From positions 101,654-157,260 of the forward strand of contig AZLU01000086.1 of the NCBI GenBank assembly GCA_002224055.1: 55,607 bases of DNA, read 5' to 3'. Made by a program: the position numbers and the translations under genes. The notes beneath the pieces were generated by a model. It was given only the letters and a program-made list of their open reading frames with translations. It did not search any database and was not told the origin of the DNA. Source of the DNA: Pezizomycotina sp. ARF18. Taxonomy: Eukaryota > Ascomycota. This document shows positions 1 to 11,587 of the stretch, in pieces (positions within the stretch are counted from its first letter, which is position 1; every line of letters starts with the position of its first letter).

Positions 1-334
1 TTCTTCGCTTTGCTTTGCTTTCTTAGTTCGTAAAGTGGTGGCTTGCAAGTTGTAAACTGAGATCAAAGTGCCGAATCGGGGAGGAGTGCCCAGCCAGCGT
101 ACGCCCAAAAATAAATCACAGAATGAGGAAAAAAGTCTGGGGTGATGTGATGTGAGCGAGGGGCTGGAAGAGGCCACTGCGCTGCAGCCAACGAGACAAA
201 AGACAAAAGACAAAGACAAAAAGACAAAAGACAAAGACAAAGCGTAAAAGAGAATAAGGAAAGACAAAAAGAAAGACAAGAAAGAAGAGTAAAGAAAAAG
301 AGAAATAGGCGGTCAACACCCCACAAAGAAATTG

Positions 335-357
335 AAAAAAAAAAAAAAAAAAAAAAA
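335..357. repeat. Poly-A tract (23 A)
   Basis: Uninterrupted run of 23 A on the plus strand at the end of a purine-rich region. Its true length is uncertain given the homopolymer problems elsewhere in the window. Confidence 0.85.
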
Positions 358-646
358 GGCAAGTCGTGTAAAGTGTTAAAGGTGAATGAATGAGCGAACT
401 GAACGGATACGCACGCAGTGCTTAAACGTTCGTCTATTAGGAGAGGGGGGATAATTTTTTTTTTTTTCAGCCTTTGTTAGAGTAGAGAGCCAGCCCTTAC
501 AGAAGGAAGAAAAAAAAAAAAGAAAGAAAGAGAGAAAGAGAGAAGGAAGGGAAAGGGAAAGGGAAGGGCATTAAAAAATGAGGGGAGGGGGTACAGTGTC
601 ATTTTATACGGGTGAGGGTCGAGCGAGCTGGAGGAGTAGATCGATA

Positions 647-685
647 CACTACTACTACTACTACTACTACTATACTACTACTACT
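647..685. repeat. CTA trinucleotide microsatellite
   Basis: About a dozen CTA/ACT units with one interruption (TATACT). Not coding in any supported frame. Confidence 0.85.
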
Positions 686-1078
686 GAGTACTATTTTTAA
701 AACTCCGTTGCATTACTCGATATTATTAATTTTGGATATTAAAAATGGGATTGATTACCCTCTTCTCTCTCTTTCTCTCACTTGCTCTGCTTGTTGGTGA
801 TGTTTCGAGAGCCTCTGGTTAAGAGAGGTGTTGACTGGAGTGAGGGACCCCTGGGAAATAAGGAGTGCAATGTGGGAGATAGATTGGGCAACAACAGTAT
901 CGAATGGGAATAAGGTAAACGTATCCGGCCTGTGGGTGTGGGCGAGGGTGGGTGATTGTGGGTGATAGATAGTCAATTCATTCACCAAATCAGAAAAAAA
1001 AAAAAAAAAAAGGAATTAATTAATAATATTTTTTATTTTTATTTTTTATTTTTTAGCCCTTGGCAATTCACTAGGTAG

Positions 1079-1107
1079 TTAATTAATTAATTAATTAATT
1101 AATCAAT
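1079..1107. repeat. TTAA tetranucleotide repeat
   Basis: About seven consecutive AATT/TTAA units, directly before a T-rich stretch and the first gene. Confidence 0.85.
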
Positions 1108-1293
1108 TGTTTTTTTATTATTTTTTGCTCGGCAGCGCGAACAGCAACAAACAAAGCAAAAAACAAACTAACCATCCGAGCAGCGCTACGATCAACCACA
1201 ATCAACTACTGTACTACGATCAACTACTATTACATCACTTTCACATTTCCGACTCATACCTACATACATCGCCACTATCACAAACGCGGGGCG

Positions 1294-4200
1294 ATGGGTA
1301 TCCTACTCGACCCGCCGGACGACGACTACGACTACGACGAGTCGCTGCAGTCAAACCTACGAAGCACACCGCAACAAAGGTCTGAGCCGAAGATCAGCCT
1401 GGCGCTCGTCTTCCTGCAGCATTACCGAAAGGAGAAAAAAGAAGTGGAAGTGGGAGATGAAGAGGAAGTGCATTATCAACGTGAATCAGAATCACAGGAA
1501 CTTGAAAACAGCGCACCCTCAGAAACGGTACGAAACCCCTTATCACCCACACCTATCAATCAACCACTTAAAACTACCCTCTTTTTTTTTTTTTTTGTGC
1601 GTATGTGTGCGTATCATGTTCTAGATCTGCCCGATCTGCCCCCCCCCCCCCCCATATATATATATCACTCTACCCTTTCTTCATGCGCGTTGCTCCTTCT
1701 GCCTACTTTTATCCAGTTGTGTGTTGTGTTGCTTGAGTGGTGGGTGTGGAATGTTCTTTTGGCTGTTGAGCCGTATTCCTTTTTTTTACTACTACCCTGG
1801 TTGGTTGGGATGATCGCCCCTGTTTCAAGCAAGACCTTTTTTAACCAATGCAGGGGGAAGAAATGGGGGGGATGGGGAATGGGGAATGCGTAGCCGTTTG
1901 AACCTATACCGCACAGAACAAGCAAACCTTTTTTTTTTTTCTTTTTTTTCTTTTTTTTTGGTAACTATCGTTTTTTCTAAAACGGAAAGAGGGTACTGGA
2001 CTGGGCCCTGGCTGATAATGAAATGCAAAGACGCAGGAACAGCCGCCGCCGCTGGTAAATAACGTCGGCGGTAAATACGGCAAGGGTCGCCGTGAAACGG
2101 TGCCGAAGGGACCGAACCGGAACACGCCGTCACGGGAGAACGCGTTGATTATGCGGAGGGGATGGGGAAGGAAGCAGGAGGGATGGTTTCACGCTTAACA
2201 GCGGCGATCAAGAACAGTACGAAGAGTTCAGGGGGAAGGGGTTGAGCAGGCAGGCTTGTTTGCTGCTCGTAGGGTTGGAGAAGCGGGAGTTGGGGAGGAG
2301 AAGGAGGTGAGTAATGCATACAACTCTTTACAATCGTGGAGTAAATTTTTTTTTTTTTTTTTTTTTTTTGCTGATGGTGTTGGTGATTAATAGCTCGGAG
2401 TCTTATATCCTCCTTCCACAATATCCCCGGCTACTCTTCTCCCTCGTCGTCGAAAGGCAGCTTTAAGAACGAACCCGCGGCGCCGTATGCCTACGACGAC
2501 AACACCGCCAATCTCCACCCCGCGGGCGTCAAATTCGAAGACACGCATCCCTTCGGCTTCGACGGCGCCCGCGATACCCACCACCGCCCGGAACGCCGGA
2601 CATCAAACCCGAGGGGACGGCGGGGTTCTTCGGGTGGGGATTAGAAGATCCCGAAACGGTCACTGCTAAGGACATGATGAGGAGTGGAATGGTTTAAGAA
2701 ATCTGCTACTGATACTGATACTGATGCTGATAGTGCTGCTGATACTGCTGCTGTGGTGAAGAAGGGCGAAGAAGAGGATGAGGTGGAGAAGGAAGAGAAG
2801 AGGGTGGAGGAAGATGAGGTCGATTACGGGACGGACAGCGGGACGGAAATGGATACCCTCGAGCAGCCGCAGGAACCGGATACTGCGGACCCGGGCATGT
2901 TGGAGGGAGCGCTGGAACGGCGGAACTGAGGCTGTCGATCGCGTTGCTCCCGTTGTCATTCCTACTCCGGAAGCGGAAGCCATGGATACGAACCTCATGA
3001 TCCCAGAGGAATTGCAGCACGTCGAGAAGCGGACGAAACGGAAACGTTGCTTCGCCGACGCTGACGGAGCAAGGGGAAGCGCCGGTTAATCTGCCCGGGA
3101 GCCGGCGGCAGCATCTCCGTGGAAACAGACACGACCGTCGAACCCGCCGTCTCAGATGTAAAAGAGCTCACCGCGCAGCAGCAGTTTGAAAGCGCCGCCG
3201 AACCTACTATCGGAGAACACGTCCCCGCCGCGTCGAAGGATGGCGATCAAGACTCGGACGCTATGGACACTGACGCCGACGAGGAAACCACTTTTATCGC
3301 TCCGCGGGATGAGCCCGCTTCTGTTACTCAAAAGGAAGAACAGGCCGCGTTGATTCCCTCTTCGGATCCTTACTCACCACCACCACCACCACCACCACCA
3401 GCGGCCTCGCCACCGCCGCTGATTGATGCGGACTCCGACCGCAATGATTCAAAACGCCCACAGACGGACGAATACTACGGCTACTCAACTACCGAAAATA
3501 TCCAGCAGGAGAACCCCACCAGAGCGCACAACTCCCTTCCAGCAAAACCGGGACGCTCGTACAGTTTGTCGCCGCAGCCGCAGGACGAGTACTCCCACCG
3601 CAACGATACCGGACACCGAGGCCATAGGAATGACTACAACCATCATGGTGTCCCTAAGGGCCCCCGCGGTCATCCTCAGGACGGCAACGAGGAGAATACC
3701 GCTCGTTACGACAACAGCAATCGCGGCGGAAGAGGAGCGTACCGCGGCGGAACTTACGTCGGCAAACCCGTGAAGTACGACCATAGCGGTCACGGTGGCG
3801 GTCGATACGGCGATAATGCCAGGAGCGCTGAATACCACCAGCAGCGAGGTAATGGATCCTACCGCGGCGGCTACCGCGGCGGCCGTGGCGGTCGCGGCGG
3901 GTACTACAACAACCGCAACAACACGACGCAGATCGGCGGCGTTAACGTGCCGCAGCACAGGAGGTCACGCACAACTACAGGCCGAGCGATGCGCCGCTAC
4001 CGCTCTCGATGGCACCGTATTATCGAGAGCAGCAGCAGCACTTTGGGAACTATCCGCAGCAGTACAATCAACGTGCTTACCCGGAGCAGCAGTACGATCA
4101 ACATGACCAGTACGCGAATCCTTCGTACGGCGGTCACAATAGGCAGCGCTTCAGCGGTCGCTCGGCTTCCTACGGCGAGTATAACTCCCAGCAGCAGCAC

Positions 4201-4565
4201 GCGACCGCTTCCCCGCCGCCGCCGCAGCAGGGTATCCGGGTCCGAATTACTACCCGCAGCAACAGCCCACTTACCGCGGCCAGCCGAATTACAACCAGCA
4301 CTACCCGCACGCGCAAAGCCGGAACAGCTACAACTACATCCCTCCACCGCCTGCGGCGCAAACGTTCGTGCCTAGTCCGCCGCAGATGAAATCGATTAAA
4401 TCGGAATATGCCTCACCCCAACCGCCGCCTCCTCCCCCGCGGCTGAATCTTTCGGAGCAGCGGTTTTTCGCGAGCGCCGGAGAAGGGGAAGCCGCCGGAC
4501 CGAGACCGAGATATTCCTACGGGTACAACGAAAACGTCAAGCGAAGGAGGATATCGCGCGGTTAG
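1294..4565 (+). CDS. RGG-box, disordered, probably nuclear RNA-binding protein (stitched)
   Basis: Unrecognised gene for a long disordered protein. The start is taken at 1294, where an acidic segment begins (DDDYDYDE near residue 9). The first coding block runs to about 1525; a long intron full of homopolymers (donor near 1528, acceptor near 2392) is likely but not certain. Downstream, coding passes through three frames: FDGARD and GLEDPETV segments near 2530-2680, an acidic block (GEEEDEVEKEEK) near 2765-2810, KRTKRKR near 3030, a polyproline run near 3378-3410, then RGG repeats (GGRGAYRGG, YRGGYRGGRGGRGGY) at 3725-3910, a Gln/Tyr-rich part, and a basic end (VKRRRISRG, stop 4563-4565). RGG plus Q/Y-rich sequence is typical of RNA-binding, condensate-forming proteins. 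Frame changes resemble one-base losses. It could be two adjacent genes; exact exons are unsure. Confidence 0.5.
1582..1665. repeat. Poly-T, poly-C and AT dinucleotide tracts
   Basis: T15 at 1582-1596, C15 at 1639-1653, followed directly by six AT units to 1665. They lie in the proposed long intron of the RGG-protein gene. Confidence 0.8.
2346..2369. repeat. Poly-T tract (24 T)
   Basis: Run of 24 T about 20 bases before the proposed acceptor (TTAATAG, 2386-2392) of the RGG-protein gene, so it could act as part of its polypyrimidine tract. Confidence 0.8.
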
Positions 4566-4961
4566 CGGCAGCGTGAGGTTTAAGCTTCCCAAAAGGGTCG
4601 GGAGCGGAAGTAAAGTAAATATCCACGCGGGAGAAGGGGAAAGGAAGAGGGATGATGCTTGTAGGGGTGTTAAAGAGGGAAGTTCCAGTTGGATTGGGTG
4701 TGGGGAACGATCGTCAGGGACGGGAACGTGAAACTTCCGTCGTCGTTGGTGGGATCAGGAACGCGGAGGAGAAGGGAGGGGTGATGATCAGGGGGAGGAG
4801 GATAAAGTAAGCTTCTTTTTTTTTTTTTTTTCCAGAATAACCCCCCTTGCATGAACTTGACACCCCCCCCCCCCTTTTTTTTTTTTTTCTTTTTTTTTTG
4901 TTTGTTTGGGGAACTTGATCTGACAATTATTAGCACCCGCAGGATATCGAACAATCCGACG
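4566..4961 (+). other. Intergenic low-complexity region
   Basis: No gene. Purine-rich, then T16 at 4816-4831, C12 at 4863-4874 and two more T tracts to 4899. It ends with a possible acceptor (CACCCGCAG at about 4934-4942), so the next gene may have a 5' leader intron. Confidence 0.55.
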
Positions 4962-7085
4962 ATGGCAACGGTATATCCCGAAAATCATTTCTCCGAGAAC
5001 AACGCCGCTTCGAACGCGCAGCGTTTCGCGAACTGGGACGCCATGGAGAGGATTCTCGACGGGGAAAATACCGCGGACGATTATTCATTCACTTTATCCC
5101 CTTCTGACCCAAACCTTCTGCCGGTGAGCCCGCTTTACTCACCGCCAACGAGAGCCTCGAAAACGAAGCCGATAACGAAAACGCACCCCACGCTTCCGAA
5201 CCGCTCTCGCCATCGAACGAAGTCACCGAACCGGAACCCGAGACTCCAGAACCAGAAGAGGAGAACGCAATCCTCTCCAGCCACGGCGAAAATCTCCTGC
5301 ACGTATACCGTTCCCCCCAACGACCTTCTAAAAACGTACACGCGAGCGCTGGTTCCGTGAAAGATGGTCGTGGACGGTACTACGTTTCGTTCGAGGAGAT
5401 GGAAACCGAACTCGCCATCTTCGTGAACAAGAGAACGGGAACGGCGTTGTTGAGCAACGACAGCCGAAGACGCCGACGAAGAACTCGAAGGAGAAGCGAA
5501 AAAGCGCGGTTTCACGACCCGGAGGGGTAGGAGCGGCGGCAAGCTGTCGAAACTGAAGCTCCCCGGGGGCCTGAACGTAGGGGGATTTTGGCGGAGGAGG
5601 GCGTCAGTACTCCCAGCGTTACTTCCTTCGACGGCGGCGGCGGCGGCGGTGGAGGCGGCGATACTACGCCGACGCCGATTACTTTCGGCGCGGACGTCGG
5701 GATGGAAGACCACGGCGACGTAACCGCCATCGTCCTTCCGGATAACGAGGATGGAGATAATATGCCAGCGCTGGAGGGAGAAGAGGTCTTTGATTTCGAG
5801 AACTGTTTCGAAAGGATTATAAGGGGAAAGGGCTGTTGAAAAGCCTTAAACGTCAAAATGGAGGTGGGAGGAGACGGAGACGGAGGATGAAGTTGATTTG
5901 GTACCGAATCCTCCCCCTCGCAAGCTCTCCGTGGACAATGGCAAAGACGAGGAGCACGAGAATGGCAAAGAGGACGAGGAAGGCGGTGAGGGTCGGGAGG
6001 AGGAGGAAGAGGATACGCTATCGTCGATGAAAGCCAAAGCCATCGCTCTGGGTTTCGCGGAAACCTACCACGGAGGAGTTCGTACCGATGCCGTTGGGCG
6101 AAGAGCACGAGGCGAGCATGGTTGCTCCCCCACGGTCTGCAGCCCGAACAACACACTCCCGGAGGCATTTCTACGGTTATGACGCCGCGGACTCCGTCGA
6201 CGGCGACGTTCCCTTTTCCAACTTGCAACTTTCGACCTGTCCGTCCACCCCAAGCTCAGAGACGAAGATAAAGGCGCATATACCTCCGAGCTCAACGGTC
6301 AGAACGAAGGCAAGCACGACCCGACGCCCATCACGCCGCTCAAGTCCAGCGTCAACGTTACGCCCATGAAGAGGCGCTCCGAGTCGCCAGCGAAGAGGAG
6401 CGTCAATGGAACTTCGCCGAAGAAGAGGAAGCAAGCGGGCGGTATTAGTACAACTGCTACTGGCGTCAAGAAGGAGCTAAAGGGGTTGATCAACTTGAAG
6501 ACGAGGAGCGGTAGCGCGTCGCCGACGAAGAGGGAGACTATTAGGCGTGTATGTTCATAATCCCTTTTTTCTTCATTATATGCAACTGCCCTGTTTCCGT
6601 TTTATTTATCTTTTATTTTGTAATGGGAACAATAGCACGCAAAAGAAAAGGGGATGGGAAAAGGCTGACGATACGGTTATATCTTTTTTTTTTTCGATGA
6701 GAATTAAAAACTGACAGAGGACCAGCTCTAGAAAGTCCGGCAACGTGCACGAGTGGTGGAAAGTCGGCTCCAAGAGCGGCGAGAAACCGTCGAATTACAG
6801 CGAGAGGGAGATATCTAGGCTTGCGAGGGGGAGGAAAGAGCAGTGGATAAATTTTTTTTACTACCTATCTTCTTTTCTTGTCTTACTGGATCTCTCACTT
6901 CATACTTTTTTTTTAATACGTTTTTTCTTCTTCTTCTCTGGGGGTTTCATAATATTAGCTTTTCACTTTTTTTTTCTATTTTTTCTTTTTTTAATGGGAT
7001 GGGATTAACGATTTTTTTTTTTCACGACTTATCACGACAACAAAAAGATCACGATTTCTGGGGAGGAAGGTTTAATTGGATTTAG
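4962..7085 (+). CDS. Hypothetical disordered acidic/basic, probably nuclear protein (stitched)
   Basis: Unrecognised. From the ATG at 4962 the frame reads a normal N-terminus (WDAMERILDGEN near residues 26-37) and then changes frame near 5120. A Glu-rich part follows (EPEPETPEPEEE), then a short structured stretch (GRYYVSFEEMETELAIFV, about 5371-5430), Arg-rich sequence, a poly-Gly run at 5632-5660, DFENCFERI near 5795, acidic EEEEED near 6000, and a basic tail with SP/TP motifs (SPKKRKQ, near 6418). An intron (about 6548-6730) leads to a conserved-looking block with HEWWKVGS and SEREISRLARGRKEQW (6745-6848). A C-terminal piece (DHDFWGGRFNWI, stop at 7085) probably follows another intron. Many SP/TP sites and basic clusters suggest a nuclear, possibly chromatin-linked role; this is inference. 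Several frame changes look like one-base losses. Confidence 0.45.
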
Positions 7086-7993
7086 CATTTATAAAAAAGC
7101 GAAAGGCGTTTTTTTTTTCTTCCCCCCCCTATTTTCGTTACTCTAGTTTCTCATAGTATTCTTTTCCTCCTTCATTTCATGGCGAGAAAAAAACGGCGTT
7201 TTGGCAGCGTGTACTTAAAAGGAAAAAGCATACAAGTCCGTCCAAAAAAAAAAAAAAAAACAAATTTCAGCGGCGTATTGATTCAGTTTCCGATTATGAT
7301 GCAAAAAAAAAAGGCGGTGCTATGCTGTAGCTGCGAAGGAATAATTCTCCAGTTGCCTATCAGCTTGTTGATAGTCACGTATATAATGAATAATTGCCAC
7401 GATGCATAGGTCTTTTCGAGTTAAGGTCCTTTTTACTTACTTGTGCTACTGGTAAGGTTTTACCGGGGCACCTAGGAGAATTACAGGCTAGGAGGAGAGA
7501 GCACCGGTTTAGAGTTCATGACCGTCTGTAGGAAGTAGGCTTAGACCCCCGCTGCGCGAGCAGGTGGTCTCGTACTGATTTCTGTATGGCTTTGTTTTTC
7601 AGTACGAAGCAGCATAGTCAACAATGAGCGAGAGAAGGCTGAGCATCAAGTAACTGCACTGGCTGCACTGAGCAAACCCGGCGGTATCCCTGAGGGTGGT
7701 GTCCAAAAAATGCAAATGCGGGAAACGTGGCTGCCTATCACAGGACTTTTTCGTGGGAAGGCTTTTGCTTTGGCTGATGAGGCTCCCTCAGTAGGTTTAA
7801 TCGTCGGGCTACATCCGAGAATGCGAAATAAATACTCTTAAGTAGCCATGGAGGCTTCTGTTCATTGATTCATTCAATATTGTCTTTCTTCACGAAAAAT
7901 TAAGAACATAGATCTAGCTTTTCAAACCATTCGGCAGACCTACGAACCGGCAAACAAAGAAACTTTTTTCGCTTCGCTGTATCCTAACTTACC
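7086..7993. other. Intergenic, no gene seen
   Basis: Begins with A, T and C tracts (to about 7270), then ordinary sequence without a convincing frame on either strand. Probably the 3' flank of the upstream gene and the promoter of the gene at 7994. Confidence 0.6.
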
Positions 7994-9157
7994 ATGAGCA
8001 GCATCTTGGATTATTATTTAGACAGGCTTAAGCAAGAGCTAGATATATCTGCTGTAAAGGGGTTTTACGCACCTGGTACATATCTCGCTTGGCTTTTGAT
8101 GGTTCTGTCGGTAGTAATAGATCGGTTTGGGGATGGGTTTGAAAGCACAAGAAACTCAATAAAAGTGCCGCTTCAGGAGCAGCATCAAAGGAAATACTGG
8201 TAATGGAAATAATAGCACCAGTGATGATGGCGGTAGTGTGTATTCCATTGGGAGTAATATTCGGAGGAGGGGTAGTGGTAGCGATAGTGATAGAGTTGGC
8301 GGCACTTGTAGCACTAGTAGGGGCAGGAGTAGGGTACTAGGAGGAGTAGGAGCAGGAACAGGGCAGAAGCAGAAGCAAGGGTGGGGCAGGAGTAGGAGCG
8401 GAGCAAGGGAAGGACAAGGAGAAGGAGAAGGAAGAGAAGCAGAAGTAGCGGCAGCATCTGCAGCAGGAATGAGGATTCGAAGGGGTTTGAGCAAACTGCT
8501 TGGTATCGACAATAATTTCGCCGCCGCCGCCGCTTATCCGACCGTTGCAGGAGTAGACGCGATATTAAAGTATAAATACGCCTTCCAAACTGGTTCAAAA
8601 CGGCGGAAATGGCACCTTCTTAGCGGCAAGACTGGTTTGGGAAGTCGGCGGAGTTTCAATGCTTCTGATCTCGTTGTCAGAACTACTTTGCAAAAACTCA
8701 TCTAATGCTTCGATTAGGTGGAAGATTTTGATTCCTTTTCTCCTTTTTCTCACCATCGGCCCTCGGATCCTAGAACTCGACCAGGACTTCAGACTTCATC
8801 GTTCTGGACTTCTAGATTACTCCAATGGGAGTCCAGCCTTCAGATGGCCTTTTTACAATCCTCTTTGGCCGACGGTACGCTCTTAAATCTTCTAAAATAT
8901 GGGAGCCTGTTTACCTTCAGCTATTCTGCCATCTTCATGTTTTTTGATGAAACTCGTAGATGGGCCCCAAGAAAAAGCCATTGCAGCTACGTTCGTTGGC
9001 TGTGCAAAAGTTTTCGACGAAAAACGATGGTATTGTGTCTGATAGTTCCTCTCTTTGCGGTGGTTTTTGTTTCACTCTGGTTGCACATGTCGGCTTTTTA
9101 TGTTCGTGGTTCTTCATGACATGCGAACGGCGGAGTTTGGATCTAGTTCGACCTTGA
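7994..9157 (+). CDS. Orphan fungal multi-pass membrane protein (stitched)
   Basis: The N-terminus shows a helix and then a membrane segment (APGTYLAWLLMVLSVV, residues about 26-41). This resembles the opening of a common uncharacterised family of Pezizomycotina membrane proteins (recognised from memory, not searched). After one-base frame losses near 8165 and 8335 it continues with hydrophobic blocks (APVMMAVVCIPLGVIF; VVVAIVIELAALVALVGAG), a Gly/Gln/Arg-rich loop (about 8330-8450), AAAAYPTVAGVDAIL, then LVWEVGGVSMLLISL (near 8650) and WKILIPFLLFLTIGP, a loop, YGSLFTFSYSAIFMFF, and LFAVVFVSLWLHMSAF. That gives roughly seven or eight membrane segments, with at least four frame shifts. The terminal frame is uncertain: stops at 9117-9119 and 9155-9157 are both possible. 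No catalytic motif or substrate can be proposed. Confidence 0.5.
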
Positions 9158-9618
9158 ATTCTCAAGCATCAAAGAGCCCGATCAGGTATTCTCCGTAGCA
9201 GTCGTATCTATACCTACTCTACAGCATCACCTGCTCGATATTGAATATTTCGAGCGCGAAAGAGCCCGAGGTTTACAGTCTTAGACTCCAGGGACGACCA
9301 AAAGTCTCTAACAGGGAAGCAAAGCGATCGGCGATTTCGTGGACCTGCAGTTTATCAGTAGCGCATCGCAATTCCGGTGTAGAATAGTGTCAAGAAAGCG
9401 TGAAGTCATATACGCATATCTGGGACAAGCCTAGGGGTTTCATAGGAGATAGGCAGAAAGTGGAATTTTAGCTGTCATTTAACTTATGAGCTGCTTCGAG
9501 GAGGTCCACTCTTTCAGTATATAAAGAAACGTTTGGGGGAGTTCGGTATCAAGAGCGTGACCTCTGATGCTGACATTGTCATGCTGTAGTAAATGATATC
9601 CAAACGTGAAAGACATGA
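9158..9618. other. Intergenic, no gene seen
   Basis: About 460 bases without a convincing open frame on either strand. It separates the multi-pass membrane gene from the convergent small minus-strand gene. Confidence 0.6.
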
Positions 9619-9827
9619 TTATACAGTGCATGCTATGTCGTACAAGAAGCGTATTGCCCCTACTCCCTGACCTAGAACCGTCTTTGCCGGATCATGATGA
9701 CGGATCACCGTTTTTCGCTCCTGACGGTAAACAAGTTTGGCTTCTTCAGCGACTTCCCTAAGTTCGTCGTACCGGTCATACTCCTCTTCATTTGAGGAGT
9801 CCGGTTGGGATATGGGCCGGGGACCAT
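9619..9827 (-). CDS. Small hypothetical charged protein, copy 1
   Basis: Not recognised. Read from the ATG at 9827 with one missing base in the C run of codons 3-4 (MVP, then RPISQPDSSNEEEYD). The frame is open for about 70 codons, rich in Glu, Asp, Arg and Lys, with a helical central part (YDELREVAEEAKLVY) and the end GVGAIRFLYDIACTV. The same position in the second duplicated unit (15509-15763) holds a minus-strand gene of similar size with the same layout: a charged N-terminal part, a P-x-K motif, then a small hydrophobic C-terminus. Similarity is weak, but the conserved position in the duplication supports both genes. No function can be proposed. Confidence 0.4.
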
Positions 9828-10099
9828 TGTGCTTGTGAAAACTTAACTGACGGCTTCGGAAGTTTGGAGATTAAAGAGTAATGTAAGTGTTTTATAGTAG
9901 TATTCGGTTTGGGATGGTGTAGGTTGGTAAGGAACGAAAGTAAGAAAAGTAAAACTATCAAAGTCTTTAAGCCTAAATACGAGGTTTAAATGGAATAGTT
10001 ATAACACCAAGGGAGATAATGAATCGCTAATACGGATCAAAGGATGAGCAGTGACTAAGGAGATGGCAGGTATAGTAAAGATGGGCAAAGATCTGTTAT

Positions 10100-10625
10100 T
10101 CGAGCAGATTAATGACTGAGGCTATCGAGAGGGTTTATATAGAAAACTCGACGGTTCTCTTTTTACCCTGCATCGCTATGATCAAATTGTAATCGTCGGC
10201 GTGCAAGCTCAAGATGTTTAGATCGTCTTGACAACGGCGAAATGCAGGTACCCGCGGTATCGCCAGATTTGTTCAAAACGTTAGGACTCCAGGGGTTTTG
10301 AGCCCTGTAAAGTAAAGGAATCTGCTATTATGTTTCTTATTATAGCGGGCACAGTGCACAAGCGCTATGGCCTTCTCCATTAGCCTTTGTGCCTTCCTGA
10401 TCCATATCTCAACGCTCAGACTCTTGATAACTTTGGTTATCGGCTGAGAAACGATCGCATGTAGTACGCGATGGCGCAAGAAAGAGCATTTTAGTTTGCT
10501 TCTTCTTGAACCACAATATTTCACTTGCGTGTACTAATAAAAGCGTCCAATTATACTGTAATCGAGCGAGGATACAAGAATACAAAAGCGCACTGGAGTA
10601 AATAGAAATTAGCATCGAGATTATG
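10100..10625. repeat. Duplicated segment, copy A
   Basis: Matches 16010-16470 at what looks like roughly 70-80% identity by eye. Shared landmarks in the same order: CAAGCTCAAGAT, AACAACGGCGAAATGCAGG-type core, GCCAGATTT, AAGCGCTATGGCC, GAGAAACGATC and GCATTTTAGT. The plus strand would read NGEMQVPAVSPD and the minus strand KKQTKMLFL and IVSQPITKVIKSL in one copy or both, so both strands look partly conserved and the coding strand is not settled. It lies between the small minus-strand gene and F-box-like copy 1, the same order as in unit 2. Weak similarity extends upstream to about 9930. Confidence 0.75.
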
Positions 10626-11587
10626 AGCACATCCCGCTAGCTACCTGTTTGATACACCGCGACAAAGGAAAGGCTAACATGAAACATAACGATGCGGTGA
10701 AAGTCGAAACCTCATTTGACAGATACACGGTGATACCATACATCAAAATTCACACTAGCTCTATCTCGTTTTTGTGATTAGTTGTCTACTTTGTGTTATA
10801 GGTTTCCGTTCTTCTGCGACCATGAAATATTAAACTTCAAACGTATATGATTTTCGTCTTAGACGCCGCCAGTCAATCGATCCCAGCTAGTAGTTTCAAA
10901 GGGAAAATAGGATGATGGGCCGGCGCGGAAGAGAGGCCCGGATTCGAGGGGAGGAATTGCTACATACCGGAAAACGAAAGGGTTTGATGAGATGCGGCGC
11001 CACCCCTTACACTTTAAAGTCCCCACCCTACGATGATGGACAAATAACTATTGATAAAAAGAAAATAGCAAAGGCCATTTCCCAGGTGCCTTAATACTCA
11101 CTTCCTGGCTATACATTCAACCATGTATACTTCAAGTAGAAACGCGATCTCATCTGATGATGGAGACTCGTCACTGGAGTCATGCTTTTTTAGCGCGTTG
11201 CGGAACGGAAGCTAGTTAATCCACGGGTATAGCTAAGTAGTTCTTAATTAGTAGGAGCGCTTACAACGAAACCCTTAACGTGCTGGCATTCACATGCATT
11301 ACTGAGGCGGATTTCTATAACATAAATAAATTTAGTCAATATATACCAAGTATACTTAGTATATTTGATAATTAATATATCATATCATATAAAAGCTTTT
11401 TAATAAAATAATTAACACAAAAAAGTACATCGCAAAGTTTTAACGCAGTAATATTACTACCTTTAAACTACCTCCCTCATATTATTAATTTCTTAGTTAG
11501 TATATTTTAGTACATGTATAAGCAGTCTAGGTATGGGAAAACTTCAGCTTCAGCTGATCCCCGCGAATCCTGGAATTCAGCCTCACA
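10626..11587. other. Intergenic, AT-rich toward the end
   Basis: No supported gene. The stretch 11300-11520 is strongly AT-rich (repeated TATATAC, AATTAATATATC motifs) just upstream of F-box-like copy 1 and probably includes its promoter. An open frame at 10912-11094 has no supporting feature. Confidence 0.55.

Larger units (their letters stand above)
1..1293. other. Low-complexity upstream region, no gene
   Basis: No supported gene. The plus strand is strongly purine-rich (runs of AAAGACAAAGACAA type, AGAAAG and GGGAAA repeats), followed by a trinucleotide repeat, A and T tracts and a TTAA repeat. Open frames here are low-complexity Phe/Leu/Ser or Lys translations of these repeats. The stretch probably holds the promoter and 5' leader of the gene starting at 1294, but no specific element can be assigned. 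Confidence 0.6.

Noticed and set aside
63-362. Minus-strand Phe/Leu/Ser frames at the left end
   Set aside because: They are translations of purine-rich repeats and a poly-A tract; no start context, motif or normal composition.
3485-3958. 157-codon minus-strand frame opposite the RGG gene
   Set aside because: It is a Val/Ala shadow of RGG and Asp-rich codons; the plus strand has the recognisable RGG repeats.
5512-6228. 238-codon minus-strand frame
   Set aside because: It is opposite a plus-strand coding region with acidic and basic clusters, and its Pro/Ser/Arg composition follows from GC-rich reverse codons.
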